64,000 nucleotides of DNA from Anaerolineaceae bacterium UBA1363 (GCA_002306055.1 DBRR01000037.1:21343-85342), one strand, 5' to 3'. Positions 35,570-44,256 are shown, counted from the first letter of the stretch. The notes: generated from the letters alone by a model not told the origin. Translations and numbers: made by a program.

Positions 35570-36220
35570 TTATGACTTTTCCACCTGCAGGAAGTCGAGT
35601 TCCACAGGGGTTTCTCGCCCGAAGAAGTTCACCATAACGCGAATCTTCGAACGTTCCATGTTAATTTCGTCCACCGTACCGCGGAAGTCGTTGAAGGGAC
35701 CATCCACAATACGTACGCGGTCGCCGGGTTTGTAGGTGACGCGATAGGTGGGTGCTTCGTCTTCCATGCGGCGCAGAATTGACTGCACTTCTTCCGGGCG
35801 CAGGGGAGTAGGGTCATCCCCCATGCCCACAAAACCGGTCACACCCGGAGTATTGCGAACCACAAACCAGGATTCTTCCTCCAGGATCATGTTCACCAGA
35901 ACATAACCGGGGAAAACGTGGCGCTCAACGGTGCGGCGCTTGCCATCGCGGACTTCAATTTCTTCCTGAGTCGGGATGACCACATCAAAAATTTTGTCTT
36001 TCATATTCATTGTTTCGATGCGCTGTTCAAGGTTCTTGCGCACCTTATTCTCGTAGCCGGAATAACAATGAATCACATACCAATTGCGGGCGTCGCCTTC
36101 AGCTGGTTTGTCTGATTTGCTTAATGAATCACTGGAGGTTTCCTCAGCCGGCAAGCCTTCAGTTTCTTCGGGCAGGCTGGGAATCACATCTTCCACAGAT
36201 TCATCTTCCTTCATAGTCAT
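35570..36220 (-). CDS. nusG: Transcription termination/antitermination protein NusG
   Basis: NusG binds RNA polymerase and couples it to the ribosome or Rho. An acidic, flexible N-terminal extension of about 45 residues (EDESVEDVIPSLPEE) precedes the NGN domain (NWYVIHCYSGYENKVRKNLE, VFPGYVLVNM, VRNTPGVTGFVG). The KOW domain is at the C-terminus (KPGDRVRIVDGPFNDFRGTV). The start MTMKEDES was taken because the longer frame would run back through secE; the ATG two codons later is an alternative. The extension is longer than in E. coli NusG but acidic NusG extensions occur in other phyla. Confidence 0.95.
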   Translation of the reverse strand: MTMKEDESVEDVIPSLPEETEGLPAEETSSDSLSKSDKPAEGDARNWYVIHCYSGYENKVRKNLEQRIETMNMKDKIFDVVIPTQEEIEVRDGKRRTVERHVFPGYVLVNMILEEESWFVVRNTPGVTGFVGMGDDPTPLRPEEVQSILRRMEDEAPTYRVTYKPGDRVRIVDGPFNDFRGTVDEINMERSKIRVMVNFFGRETPVELDFLQVEKS

Positions 36221-36242
36221 CAGAACTTCACTTTCGCACGAA

Positions 36243-36455
36243 CTAAATGTTGACCAAAAGCCCAACAAGGCGTGCAAAGATAAAATCGAGGACACCCAAA
36301 ATCGCTGACATGATGATCGTCACAATCAGAACGATACGAGTCAGAGCCAGAGCTTCCTCACGTGTGGGCCAGGTCACCTTGCGCAGTTCACCTGCGGTTT
36401 CTTTGAACCAGTGATTGATTCTCTGAAAAATGTTCGGTTTTTCACTGTTTGCCAT
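36243..36455 (-). CDS. secE: Preprotein translocase subunit SecE
   Basis: Short SecE of 70 residues that clamps SecY in the membrane. It has the conserved amphipathic helix ETAGELRKVTWPTREEALALT followed by a single membrane segment (IVLIVTIIMSAILGVLDFIF). The ATG at 36455 has a GGAGG site five bases upstream; the adjacent upstream TTG is less likely. It is followed by nusG and preceded by tRNA-Trp. Confidence 0.95.
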   Translation of the reverse strand: MANSEKPNIFQRINHWFKETAGELRKVTWPTREEALALTRIVLIVTIIMSAILGVLDFIFARLVGLLVNI

Positions 36456-36513
36456 CAAGGCCTCCTGCTTTACAATTCAACGCCGTAGATCTTACGGCAT
36501 CGGTAAATTTCAA

Positions 36514-36586
36514 CAGGTCAGGTAGGAATCGAACCCACAACCCCCGCTTTTGGAGAGCGGTGCTCTGCCAATTGAGCTACTGACCT
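36514..36586 (-). tRNA. tRNA-Trp (anticodon CCA)
   Basis: Cloverleaf on the minus strand with acceptor AGGTCAG/CTGACCT, discriminator G, D-arm GCTC/GAGC, anticodon stem CCGCT/AGCGG with loop CTCCAAA (anticodon CCA) and T-arm GTGGG TTCGATT CCTAC. The location between rpmG and secE is a well-known conserved arrangement. Confidence 0.96.
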
Positions 36587-36609
36587 AAGCAAACTCCCAC
36601 TACTGAGAG

Positions 36610-36780
36610 CTACTTCACCTCACGATGCAGCCTATGAGCGCGACAGCGAGGGCAATATTTATTGAGTTCCAGACGACCCGGGTCATTCCGACGGTTCTTT
36701 ACTGTAGTGTAATTGCGTTCCTTACACTCAGTGCAAGCCAAATAGATGACTGGACGAATATCTTTTTTCTTTGATGCCAT
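36610..36780 (-). CDS. rpmG: 50S ribosomal protein L33
   Basis: Small ribosomal protein of 56 residues, too short for many gene finders. The translation MASKKKDIRPVIYLACTECK... has zinc-ribbon cysteines CTEC and CPRC, the core NYTTVKNRRNDPGRLELNKY and a basic end HRLHREVK. Because both Cys pairs are kept it is the zinc-binding (C+) form of L33. It lies between tuf and tRNA-Trp, as in many bacteria. The ribosome binding site is weak, so translation may depend on the preceding hairpin region. Confidence 0.95.
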   Translation of the reverse strand: MASKKKDIRPVIYLACTECKERNYTTVKNRRNDPGRLELNKYCPRCRAHRLHREVK

Positions 36781-36791
36781 TTTTAGTTAAC

Positions 36792-36818
36792 ATGGCTGCC
36801 CCTCGCGGAGGCAGCCAT
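36792..36818 (-). promoter_or_regulatory. Hairpin in the tuf-rpmG spacer
   Basis: A perfect 9-bp stem ATGGCTGCC/GGCAGCCAT with a 9-base loop, 23 bp after the tuf stop and about 12 bp before rpmG. No T-run follows, so it is more likely an mRNA-processing or attenuation element than a full terminator. Confidence 0.5.
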
Positions 36819-36840
36819 ATATCCTCCATCTAATCTTATC

Positions 36841-38046
36841 TTAGGCAATGATCTTGGTGATCCTGCCGGCGCCCACGGTCAGACCGCCTTCGCGGATAGC
36901 GAATTCGGAACCTTCCTCGATGGCGACTTTCTGGATCAGCTTGACTTTCAAACCGTTGACGTTGTCACCAGGAAGAACCATTTCAACGCCATCAGGCAGG
37001 GTTACATCACCAGTAACATCGGTGGTGTGAATGTAGAACTGCGGACGATAGCCGGTGAAGAAAGCACTGTGGCGCCCGCCCTCTTCCTTCTTTAGAATGT
37101 AAACAGAGCACTCAAATTCGGTGTGAGGGGTAATGGATTTGGGTTTGGCCAGAACCATACCTCGTTCAACCTGTTCGCGATCGATACCGCGCAGCAAGAT
37201 ACCAGCGTTGTCACCAGCGCGACCTTCATCGAGCTGTTTGTGGAACATTTCAATGCCCGTAGCAACAGTCGCCAGAGGCTTGTCCATCAAACCAACGATT
37301 TCAACGGGCTCGTTCAACCGCAAAGTACCACGCTCAATACGACCGGTCACAACAGTACCGCGGCCCTTGATCGAAAAGACGTCTTCAATTGGCATGAGGA
37401 AATCTTTTTCGAAGTCACGCACTGGTTCCTCAAAGTAGTTGTCAACAGCATCCATTAGTTCAATGATCGGTTTGTACTCAGGAGCATTGGGATCTGTGGA
37501 AGTGCTGTCGAGGGCGAGCTTGGCGGAACCGCGGATGATCGGTACGTCATCGCCGGGGAAACCGTTCTTGGTTAGCAGTTCACGAACTTCCATTTCAACC
37601 AGCTCAAGCAGTTCGGGGTCGTCCATCTGATCGGTCTTATTCAAGAAGACCAGAATGGCGGGAACCTCAACCTGGTGGGCCAGAAGGACGTGTTCGTTAG
37701 TCTGGGGCATGGGGCCGTCAGGAGCACTCACCACGAGGATGGCGCCATCAACCTGCGCGGCACCGGTGATCATGTTCTTGATGTAGTCACGGTGACCAGG
37801 CATGTCAACATGGGCATAGTGACGTTTAGCGGTCTCATATTCAACATGAGTAATGTTGATGGTAATACCGCGGGCTTTCTCTTCCGGAGCATTGTCAATC
37901 GAGTCGTATGGCCGGAATTGACCAAAGCCACGCATAGCCTGGACTTTGGTAATAGCAGCGGTCAGGGTAGTTTTGCCATGGTCAATATGACCCATCGTTC
38001 CGATGTTCATATGTGGCTTAGTGCGGTCAAATTTTTGTTTTGCCAT
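36841..38046 (-). CDS. tuf: Translation elongation factor Tu
   Basis: EF-Tu delivers aminoacyl-tRNA to the ribosome. The 401-residue protein has all G-box motifs: GHIDHGKT (19-26), the switch region with ARGITIN, DMPGHRDYIKNM, NKTD and GSAKLAL. The domain 2 GRGTVVTGRIERG and domain 3 ECSVYILKKEEGGRHSAFF, GYRPQFYI are standard. G1 reads GHIDHGKT, where most bacteria have GHVDHGKT, a mild substitution. It follows three tRNA genes and precedes rpmG. Confidence 0.98.
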   Translation of the reverse strand: MAKQKFDRTKPHMNIGTMGHIDHGKTTLTAAITKVQAMRGFGQFRPYDSIDNAPEEKARGITINITHVEYETAKRHYAHVDMPGHRDYIKNMITGAAQVDGAILVVSAPDGPMPQTNEHVLLAHQVEVPAILVFLNKTDQMDDPELLELVEMEVRELLTKNGFPGDDVPIIRGSAKLALDSTSTDPNAPEYKPIIELMDAVDNYFEEPVRDFEKDFLMPIEDVFSIKGRGTVVTGRIERGTLRLNEPVEIVGLMDKPLATVATGIEMFHKQLDEGRAGDNAGILLRGIDREQVERGMVLAKPKSITPHTEFECSVYILKKEEGGRHSAFFTGYRPQFYIHTTDVTGDVTLPDGVEMVLPGDNVNGLKVKLIQKVAIEEGSEFAIREGGLTVGAGRITKIIA

Positions 38047-38096
38047 CTTTTCTCCTTAAATAATGACTATTTATTTTCTTTTCAATATTTGGCAAA

Positions 38097-38169
38097 AGCC
38101 CTCAATCGGATTCGGACCGATGACCTCATTCTTACCAAGAATGCGCTCTACCAGCTGAGCTATGAGGGC
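38097..38169 (-). tRNA. tRNA-Thr (anticodon GGT)
   Basis: Acceptor GCCCTCA/TGAGGGC, D-arm GCTC/GAGC, anticodon stem CATTC/GAATG with loop TTGGTAA (anticodon GGT, reading ACC/ACU) and T-arm ATCGG TCCGAAT CCGAT. The T-loop begins TCC instead of the usual TTC, a small oddity. It lies about 50 bp upstream of tuf. Confidence 0.95.
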
Positions 38170-38202
38170 GGCCTTGCCAGCCCGACCTTTCGGTAAGGTT
38201 AA

Positions 38203-38285
38203 TGGACGGTGAAGGATTCGAACCTCCGAAGGCGCCAGCCAGCTGATTTACAGTCAGCCCCCGTTGTCCACTTGGGTAACCGTCC
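38203..38285 (-). tRNA. tRNA-Tyr (anticodon GTA)
   Basis: Class II tRNA with a long variable arm. Acceptor GGACGGT/ACCGTCC with discriminator A, anticodon stem GCTGA/TCAGC with loop CTGTAAA (anticodon GTA), variable arm TGGCGCC...GGAGG region, T-loop GTTCGAATC. Middle of the three-tRNA cluster before tuf. Confidence 0.95.
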
Positions 38286-38366
38286 AATTTTTCCATAGGG
38301 CGCTTGCTTTTACCCGCTGGAGATTGTGATCGAAATTTTCGACCACAATCGCAAATGAGTAAATTG

Positions 38367-38438
38367 AGCCGACGATGGGAATCGAACCCATAACCTACCA
38401 CTTACAAGGCGGTTGCTCTACCATTGAGCTACGCCGGC
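38367..38438 (-). tRNA. tRNA-Thr (anticodon TGT)
   Basis: Acceptor GCCGGCG/CGTCGGC (one G-T pair), D-arm GCTC/GAGC, anticodon stem ACCGC/GTGGT with loop CTTGTAA (anticodon TGT, reading ACA), T-arm ATGGG TTCGATT CCCAT. First gene of the tRNA-Thr, tRNA-Tyr, tRNA-Thr, tuf transcript. Confidence 0.95.
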
Positions 38439-38480
38439 GCCCGTTGGATCTGCTTTTGTTAATATGCGTCAAGACCAATA

Positions 38481-38509
38481 AGTATATCAAAATCTCCATG
38501 CTTACGCAA
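38481..38509 (-). promoter_or_regulatory. Promoter of the tRNA-tuf-secE-nusG cluster
   Basis: Minus strand: -35 TTGCGT, 17-bp spacer, -10 TATACT, about 43 bp upstream of the first tRNA. This is the best promoter in the region upstream of the tRNA-Thr(TGT) gene. Confidence 0.65.
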
Positions 38510-38774
38510 GCCTGATTTTTCAATCAGTCCCGTTTCGCAAGGTGTGAGTCTATCAGATGTAAGGATAAGAGTCAAGATATTTGCCGGTCAAACTGTGAGG
38601 GGGTCAGCTTGGTGAGGCGGTCAGCTTTCGCCAAGCAAACTGTTCGATTTGACTATCCTGAAATCGTCCAAAAGATTGACAACCTCTTTTGGGCAAAGAA
38701 TCACTGAATTTTTTCACTATTCACTTTGTGAATGAAACAACGGCTTATGGCCCCCCAGTCTCAATTTCTGTTCT
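38510..38774. other. Intergenic region, no feature recognised
   Basis: Together with the promoter this makes a gap of 336 bp between tRNA-Thr and the YgbA gene. A short AAAAGATTGACAACCTCTTTTGG hairpin-like segment is near 38670, downstream of the minus-strand YgbA gene, and could act as its terminator, but the T-run is poor. Nothing else is evident. Confidence 0.35.
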
Positions 38775-39131
38775 TTATTTTTCTATTCTCGCACGAATTT
38801 GCTTCACGCGGGGACTATCAGGTTTTACCATCAGCCAGAGGTGCCGCATTGCCGCTCCAGGCGCATGCGTGAGCATCCTTGGGCCGGCATAGCGCATCAC
38901 CTCACGAATCTGCTGGCGGTAATATGGCTTGTAGCAGTGCACCGGGCATTTGGCACAGACTGGCTTCTCAGGCATAAATTGGCAGTGTTCCAGCCGCTCA
39001 TACGCGTAAGCCTCCAGCTGCTGGCATTCCTCGCATAGGTCTTCTTTCTGTCCGTGTTGATCCCGGCAATACAAACCAAGCATGAGGGAAATTGTTTTTT
39101 TCTCCGCTGTCAGAACCTTTTCTTTTTCCAT
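38775..39131 (-). CDS. ygbA: YgbA-family (nitrous oxide-stimulated promoter family) protein
   Basis: Small cysteine-rich cytoplasmic protein of 118 residues matching the YgbA family, whose E. coli member is induced by nitric oxide. Characteristic segments are LMLGLYCRDQHG, LCEECQQLEAYAYERLEHCQF, CAKCPVHCYKPYYRQQIREVMRYAGPRML and AAMRHLWLM. Seven cysteines in CxxC-type pairs suggest metal or Fe-S binding. The biochemical function is not established. A TAAAAT box is close to the start codon, so it may have a very short leader. Confidence 0.85.
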   Translation of the reverse strand: MEKEKVLTAEKKTISLMLGLYCRDQHGQKEDLCEECQQLEAYAYERLEHCQFMPEKPVCAKCPVHCYKPYYRQQIREVMRYAGPRMLTHAPGAAMRHLWLMVKPDSPRVKQIRARIEK

Positions 39132-39217
39132 AAGGTTCTATTTTAGCGCATCTTGTACTTTTTGCTCCCCTTTGATCAAAATGCGCTGTTTCAACTCACC
39201 TTAATCGCAAAAATTCG

Positions 39218-39640
39218 CTATGGTACTAATTCTGCCTCAAGCGAAATCTCCACACCACTCAATGCCCGAGAAACCGGGCAGCCCAGCTTGGTTGCTTCAG
39301 CAATTTCAAGAAACTTCTCAAGGGTTATTCCGGGCACCTTGGCTTTACTCACCAGCTGAATGTGGGTGATTGTTGCCTTCCCGTCCACATTTCTTAACGC
39401 CACATGGGCGGTAGTTTCAATCTTCTCCGGGGTGAATCCAGCCTCTGTCAGCCCGCCACTGAGCGCCATGGAATAACAGCCGGCATGCGCCGCTCCTAAT
39501 AGCTCCTCAGGATTCGTGCCTTTTCCTTCTTCAAAACGGGAAGCAAAGGTGAATGGTCCATCATAACCAGCAAAATGCATACTGCCTTTGCCAGCCTTGA
39601 GGGTACCTTCCCAAATTGCGCTTGCTTTTCTATCTGCCAT
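39218..39640 (-). CDS. osmC: OsmC-family peroxiredoxin
   Basis: Thiol peroxidase of the OsmC/Ohr family (140 residues from MADRKASAIWEG), reducing organic hydroperoxides. The two redox cysteines are in AAHAGCYSMALS and TKLGCPVSRAL, and the OsmC-specific FASRFEEGKGTNPEELLGAA is present. The start was placed after an AAGGAG site eight bases upstream; the longer frame adds 28 unrelated codons. It is separated from the gdhA gene by a shared bidirectional terminator. Confidence 0.93.
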   Translation of the reverse strand: MADRKASAIWEGTLKAGKGSMHFAGYDGPFTFASRFEEGKGTNPEELLGAAHAGCYSMALSGGLTEAGFTPEKIETTAHVALRNVDGKATITHIQLVSKAKVPGITLEKFLEIAEATKLGCPVSRALSGVEISLEAELVP

Positions 39641-39721
39641 AATCAGCTCCTTTTCCTTTGTCTTGTTGGCTTTTATCATAGCGGATGCACAGGTGCGGTG
39701 CAATAAGCTGTATAGCGAAAA

Positions 39722-39757
39722 CAAAAAACCCCTTCTGCAAAAGAGGGGGTTTTTTTA
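39722..39757 (-). terminator. Terminator of gdhA
   Basis: Stem AACCCC(C)TC against GA(A)GGGGTT with T-runs on both strands. On the minus strand it begins about 16 bp after the gdhA stop; on the other strand it is not downstream of any gene. Confidence 0.85.
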
Positions 39758-39772
39758 ATGGAAAGAATAAGG

Positions 39773-41062
39773 TTAGGAGATCCAGCCCCGTAATCTCATC
39801 GCTTTGACCACTTTGTCAATACTGACCATGTAGGCTGCATCGCGCATGCAGACTTTCTTGCTGAGCGACATATCCAGCACGGATTTAAAGGCGTCGGTCA
39901 TCTTATGGTTCAGGCGTTCAAACACTTCATCGCGTCCCCAATAGAAGTTCTGGTCGTTCTGCACACCTTCGAAGTACGAGACCGTCACGCCACCAGCGTT
40001 GCACAAAAAGTCAGGGATGACGAAGACACCGTTTTGTTCCAGCACCGCGTCCGCTTCAGGAGTGGTGGGTCCGTTGGCAGCTTCTGCCAGGATCTTGACT
40101 TTTTTGCTGATCTTTTTGACACTGTCCGCTGTGACCTGACCTTCAAGGGCTGCGGGAATGAGCACATCCACATCCTTTGAAATCCACGAGTCGCCATCTT
40201 CAATGATATAGCCGGCTTCTTTCGCCTTTACTTTATTGATGGTTCCATACTGGTCGGTAATGCTCATGAGGAACATCGGATCCACACCCTCTTCCTTGCA
40301 GAAGGTGTAAGCTTTCTTATCTCCGCGATCCCAGCAGGAAACACACACGACTTTGCCGCCCAAGAACTGGCGGAAACCAATTGCCGCGTACTGAGCGACA
40401 TTGCCAAAACCTTGAATGGCTGCAGATGTCTTGGTGGGGTCAATGCCCAGGTGTTTCATGGCTTCGCGCACAGTGAAGATTACGCCAAAACCAGTAGCTT
40501 CGGTGCGACCTTCAGAGCCGCCACCGCCAAGAGGCTTGCCGGTAATGGTGCCGGGGGTATAGCTGCCAACGAGTGTGGAGTACTCATCCATCATCCAGCC
40601 CATCATCTGGGGCGTCGTGCCAACATCTGGCGCGGGGACGTCCTGACGGGGACCGATGTTTTTCCACATAATGCGCACAAAGCCGCGCACCAGGCGTTCC
40701 TTTTCTCCATCTGAGAGAGTAGAGGGGTCCACCACTACTCCGCCCTTGCCGCCACCCAGGGGAATGTCAGCCACAGCGCACTTCCAGGTCATCCACATAG
40801 CCAGAGCGCGCACAGTATCGGCGGTTTCGTTGGCTGCGAAGCGCAGACCGCCCTTATTCGGACCGCGGGCATCATTATGCTGAACGCGATAAGCTTGAAA
40901 AACCCTGACTTTGCCATCGTCCATGCGTACTGGGATGCGGAAGTGATATTCCCGTGCCGGATAGCGCAGAAAATCCCTGATTTCCTGGCTGAGCTCAAGT
41001 TGGTCAGCGACTTTATCGAATTGAGCCTGAGCCATTTCAAAAGCGTTTGTACTTCCTGACAT
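39773..41062 (-). CDS. gdhA: Glutamate dehydrogenase
   Basis: Glu/Leu/Phe/Val dehydrogenase family enzyme interconverting glutamate and 2-oxoglutarate plus ammonia. The 429-residue protein has the substrate-binding QHNDARGPNKGGLRF, the catalytic lysine in WKCAVADIPLGGGKGGV, DVPAPDVGT, and the dinucleotide-binding AAIQGFGNVAQYAA. Residue TEATGFGV and the C-terminal CNAGGVTVSYFEGVQN are also typical. The sequence fits the hexameric type of archaea and Gram-positive bacteria. Coenzyme preference is not evident. An AAAAGGAG site and a TTGACC/TAAGGT promoter lie upstream. Confidence 0.96.
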   Translation of the reverse strand: MSGSTNAFEMAQAQFDKVADQLELSQEIRDFLRYPAREYHFRIPVRMDDGKVRVFQAYRVQHNDARGPNKGGLRFAANETADTVRALAMWMTWKCAVADIPLGGGKGGVVVDPSTLSDGEKERLVRGFVRIMWKNIGPRQDVPAPDVGTTPQMMGWMMDEYSTLVGSYTPGTITGKPLGGGGSEGRTEATGFGVIFTVREAMKHLGIDPTKTSAAIQGFGNVAQYAAIGFRQFLGGKVVCVSCWDRGDKKAYTFCKEEGVDPMFLMSITDQYGTINKVKAKEAGYIIEDGDSWISKDVDVLIPAALEGQVTADSVKKISKKVKILAEAANGPTTPEADAVLEQNGVFVIPDFLCNAGGVTVSYFEGVQNDQNFYWGRDEVFERLNHKMTDAFKSVLDMSLSKKVCMRDAAYMVSIDKVVKAMRLRGWIS

Positions 41063-41200
41063 ATAAATTCTCCTTTTTTATCTTGTTTGGAATTTGGAAC
41101 AAAAATGACGTCCAAAGCGAATGCTTTGCCCGTCATAGGTTAGATGAGGTTGTTGATCACGTCCGTGTGACATCAAATTCCTCGTTATTTTGATGCGTTA

Positions 41201-41229
41201 ACCTTATCCCAAATTGTTCTTTTGGTCAA
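41201..41229 (-). promoter_or_regulatory. Promoter of gdhA
   Basis: Minus strand: -35 TTGACC, 17-bp spacer, -10 TAAGGT, leaving a leader of about 130 bases. The leader contains ATGACGGGCAAAGC...GCTTTGGACGTCAT, an imperfect dyad that could be a regulatory hairpin. Confidence 0.5.
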
Positions 41230-41300
41230 GCAACTGGAGTGCAGGCGATGTGAGGCGAGTGTCACTATGGATTGTTTGGGCAGCTGAAAAGACATAAATT

Positions 41301-41330
41301 AAAAAATAGCCCGGGAAATCCCGGGCTATT
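41301..41330 (-). terminator. Terminator of the GNAT gene
   Basis: An 11-bp perfect stem AATAGCCCGGG/CCCGGGCTATT with a 4-base loop, then TTTTTT on the minus strand, 15 bp after the acetyltransferase stop codon. Confidence 0.93.
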
Positions 41331-41344
41331 CCTGATCGAAAATC

Positions 41345-41941
41345 CTATTTCAATTCCAAAACGTAAGTGTGCACCCCGTTGGTCTCAGAGACCTCTTTGA
41401 AACCAAGGTCTTCAAACATTTTTGGCAGCCCGTGGTATTGGCGCAGGGGATGGGCGCTCCAAAGGAAAGGTCTGCCAATGATCCGGTCAAATCCTTCCTG
41501 GCGGCTTATTTCGACGGCCTCTGCGAGCATCTTGTTCGCCAACCCTTTGCCGCGATACTCCGGATGGATCACAAAGCAAACCACCATCGCGCTGCGTCCC
41601 GGGAATTTTTGAAGCTCTTCGTCTTTTTTGAGCAGTGCGTAGTTGTTGACGTCATTAACATTGACCCAACCCACCATCTGTTCGCCAGCTAATGCAACCA
41701 GACCGCGCATTAAACCGCTCTCAATGTTCTGTACTGCCAGGGCTTTATTCTGCTCTGCGGTGCGCTGATGCCATTCCGCGCTGCTGCAATCTATGTGATA
41801 GTATTGGCAATAGCAGAAGTGCCAGTGTTCAGCATGGCTAAAATCCATCTCGCTTAAATAGGAAGTGAACTGGTTCGCCATATCGGGGCTCAGGGATTTT
41901 ATTTGCAAGTCATCCAGCGACATACTACTTTCACTCTCCAT
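41345..41941 (-). CDS. GNAT-family N-acetyltransferase
   Basis: Acetyl-CoA-dependent acetyltransferase of 198 residues. The acetyl-CoA loop is VCFVIHPEYRGKGLANKMLAEAVEISRQEGF (motif RGKGLA), preceded by the beta-strand LVALAGEQMVGWVNVND. A tryptophan/histidine-rich N-terminal segment (HAEHWHFCYCQYYHIDC) is characteristic of a subgroup of unknown substrate. A second possible start is MSLDDLQ six codons downstream; neither has a strong ribosome binding site. It appears monocistronic with its own terminator. Confidence 0.87.
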   Translation of the reverse strand: MESESSMSLDDLQIKSLSPDMANQFTSYLSEMDFSHAEHWHFCYCQYYHIDCSSAEWHQRTAEQNKALAVQNIESGLMRGLVALAGEQMVGWVNVNDVNNYALLKKDEELQKFPGRSAMVVCFVIHPEYRGKGLANKMLAEAVEISRQEGFDRIIGRPFLWSAHPLRQYHGLPKMFEDLGFKEVSETNGVHTYVLELK

Positions 41942-42005
41942 GCATTATTCAATAAATGAATTTTACCAGTTACCAAGCCTTTTCCCATAAGCAATTTATG
42001 CGTGA

Positions 42006-43166
42006 TCAACCGATGCGTTTCACAAAATGATCAATTTTTTCCAAGGCTTCTTCGAGTTTTTCATAGGAAGTGGCATAAGAAACCCGCGCGAAACCCAAGC
42101 CGGCATCCCCAAAGGAATTTCCTGGAACGACGGCCACATGCTCTTCTTTTAGCAGGCGGTTGCAAAATTCGTCATCACTCAATCCGGTTGAACGCAGATC
42201 CGGGAAGGCATAAAAGGCGCCATTGGGCTCAAAAGTCTTAAGACCGATCGAATTTAAGCTGCTCACAACCAATTTGCGGCGTCGATCGTATTCCCGCAGC
42301 ATTTCCTGAATATAAGGCTCACCAACCATCAGAGCGGTCAGGGCAGCATACTGCGAAACAGTAGGCGCAGACATGATGGAATACTGGTGAACACGGACCA
42401 TACCGTCGATGATTTCCTCCGGTCCAGCAGCATAACCGATGCGCCAGCCAGTCATGGCATAGGCTTTCGAAAAACCGCCCATCAGCACGGTGCGTTCCTG
42501 CATCCCGGGTAAACTGGCAAAACAGACATGTTCAGTACCATAAACCAGGCGATCGTAGATTTCATCAGAGACCACCATCAAGTCATATTTCTCGACAAGC
42601 GCGGCTAATTTCATGAGAAATTCGCGGGGATAAACAGCACCGGTTGGATTGCTGGGGCTGCCGATGAAAACCGCGCGCGTTTTGGGAGTGATAGCAGCTT
42701 CGATATCCTCGATACGTGGAACAAAGTGATCTTCCGCATATGTTGCGACTTCCACCGGCACACCGCCCGCAAGCGCAACTTCTGCCTGGTAGGAAACAAA
42801 ACAAGGCGTGGGGATGATGACTTCGTCATCCGGATCCAATATTGCGGTGAAAACAAGGTAGAGGGCTTCGGAGACTCCTACTGTAACCACAATTTCGGAT
42901 TGGGCAAAGTACTCAACCTGATAGAGGCCTTTAAGATGGTCGCTAATCGCCTGCCGTAGTTCAAGCAGCCCGTGATTGGAGGTGTAGTGAGTTTCACCCC
43001 GCCTCAAGGCTTCAATGCCCGCCTGGATGATGGGTTCGGGTGTGTCAAAATCGGGCTCCCCAATCCCCAGTGAGATAACATCCTTCATCGTTGCCGCAAT
43101 ATCAAAGAACTTGCGGATACCGGATGGCTTCAACGTTGCCACCTTTTCAGATAATCTGATTGCCAT
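42006..43166 (-). CDS. Class I/II PLP-dependent aminotransferase
   Basis: Fold type I aminotransferase of 386 residues. The PLP lysine is in GGFSKAYAMTGWRIGY, and ISLGIGEPDFDTPEPI, GSPSNPTGAVY, VVSDEIYDRLVYG and the terminal arginine region FARVSYATSYE are present. It is close to the aspartate/aromatic/PatA-like subgroup, so transamination of aromatic amino acids or aspartate is likely, but the exact substrate is unknown. It lies 32 bp after the sugar nucleotidyltransferase gene and probably shares its promoter. Confidence 0.93.
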   Translation of the reverse strand: MAIRLSEKVATLKPSGIRKFFDIAATMKDVISLGIGEPDFDTPEPIIQAGIEALRRGETHYTSNHGLLELRQAISDHLKGLYQVEYFAQSEIVVTVGVSEALYLVFTAILDPDDEVIIPTPCFVSYQAEVALAGGVPVEVATYAEDHFVPRIEDIEAAITPKTRAVFIGSPSNPTGAVYPREFLMKLAALVEKYDLMVVSDEIYDRLVYGTEHVCFASLPGMQERTVLMGGFSKAYAMTGWRIGYAAGPEEIIDGMVRVHQYSIMSAPTVSQYAALTALMVGEPYIQEMLREYDRRRKLVVSSLNSIGLKTFEPNGAFYAFPDLRSTGLSDDEFCNRLLKEEHVAVVPGNSFGDAGLGFARVSYATSYEKLEEALEKIDHFVKRIG

Positions 43167-43198
43167 GCACTCTCCTTTTCCTCTTCAGTTAATGTCTA

Positions 43199-44212
43199 CT
43201 ACCAATTTGCCCAGGAGTTGTCTCCCAGGTTAAATTTGCCTCTCAAACCGTTTACGACCACATCGTAGCCAAGCAAGGAGCCTTCAATGTTCGCATTGGT
43301 GATATGGACTCCGGGGCTGAGAATGGAGTCGCGGATGGAGCTGTGCTGTACGAGGCTACCTGCTCCCACCGAGACAAATGGACCGATGATGGAGGTGCTC
43401 ACACGCGCCTCTGGATGAATGAAGACCGGCGGAATAATAACCGTGTCTTCCAGTTGACCCAGAGCTGGTACGTAATCACACCCATTCTCGAGCAAGTGGC
43501 GGTTGGTATCCAGCAAGGCTTCAGAGGTACCGGCATCCAGCCAGGTCTTGACCTGCTCGATACGCATTGGTATTTTTTTCTCAAGCATCAAATTGATTGC
43601 ATCCACCAGGAAGTATTCTCCCTTCAGGGAGATCTTCTTTTGAACCTGCTCTTCAATGGCCCTAATCAGATGACTGCCATCAGGGAAGTAATAACACCCC
43701 ACGACCGCCAGGTTGTTGTTCATGTCATTTGGTTTTTCAATCAAACGCAAAACCTGGCCACTGGCTGCGACCTCTGCCACCCCGAAACGGCGCGGATCGG
43801 GCACAGCCTTGACCCAGGCGATAGCCTGTGGCTGAGGTTCTGCCAGGAAGGAGAAGTCATTATCAATCAGTGTGTCCGAAAAGAGGATTAGTGCTTCCCC
43901 GGACAAGAATTCGCGTGCGTGCCAAAGGGCATCCGACTGACCTTTTTTCTCGGGTTGTTCCACGTAATGTACTTTGACATGGGGATGAACCTTCTGCATG
44001 TGAGCCTGGATCAGGGTTTGTTGACCAGGCGACATGATGAAAACATACTCAACATCGTCCCGGTCCGCAATGGATTTGAACATTGCCAGGAGGTGGTCAA
44101 GTACTGTTGCTCCAGCCAGTGAGACCAGGGGCTTTGGTCGGCTCCAGGTGAGGGGGCGTAGCCTGCTGCCCAAACCCGCCATTGGGATGATGATGCTGAG
44201 TTTATCGGACAT
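43199..44212 (-). CDS. Sugar-phosphate nucleotidyltransferase
   Basis: Nucleotidyltransferase of the RmlA/GlmU type, 337 residues. It has the N-terminal IIIPMAGLGSRLRPLTWSRPKPLVSLAG signature (GxGxRxxP-LT-KP), the metal-binding aspartate in ILFSDTLID, EKP and GEYFLVDAIN, then a short left-handed beta-helix region in the C-terminal 90 residues (DTVIIPPVFIHPEARVSTS, IGPFVSVGAGS). Glucose-1-phosphate thymidylyl- or uridylyltransferase activity is likely; the base is not decided by the sequence. A TATAAT/TTGACT promoter lies upstream. Confidence 0.9.
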   Translation of the reverse strand: MSDKLSIIIPMAGLGSRLRPLTWSRPKPLVSLAGATVLDHLLAMFKSIADRDDVEYVFIMSPGQQTLIQAHMQKVHPHVKVHYVEQPEKKGQSDALWHAREFLSGEALILFSDTLIDNDFSFLAEPQPQAIAWVKAVPDPRRFGVAEVAASGQVLRLIEKPNDMNNNLAVVGCYYFPDGSHLIRAIEEQVQKKISLKGEYFLVDAINLMLEKKIPMRIEQVKTWLDAGTSEALLDTNRHLLENGCDYVPALGQLEDTVIIPPVFIHPEARVSTSIIGPFVSVGAGSLVQHSSIRDSILSPGVHITNANIEGSLLGYDVVVNGLRGKFNLGDNSWANW

Positions 44213-44256
44213 AACTGCCCTCCTGAGTTTTTTCCACTTTTCTGTGTGGTTTTGTT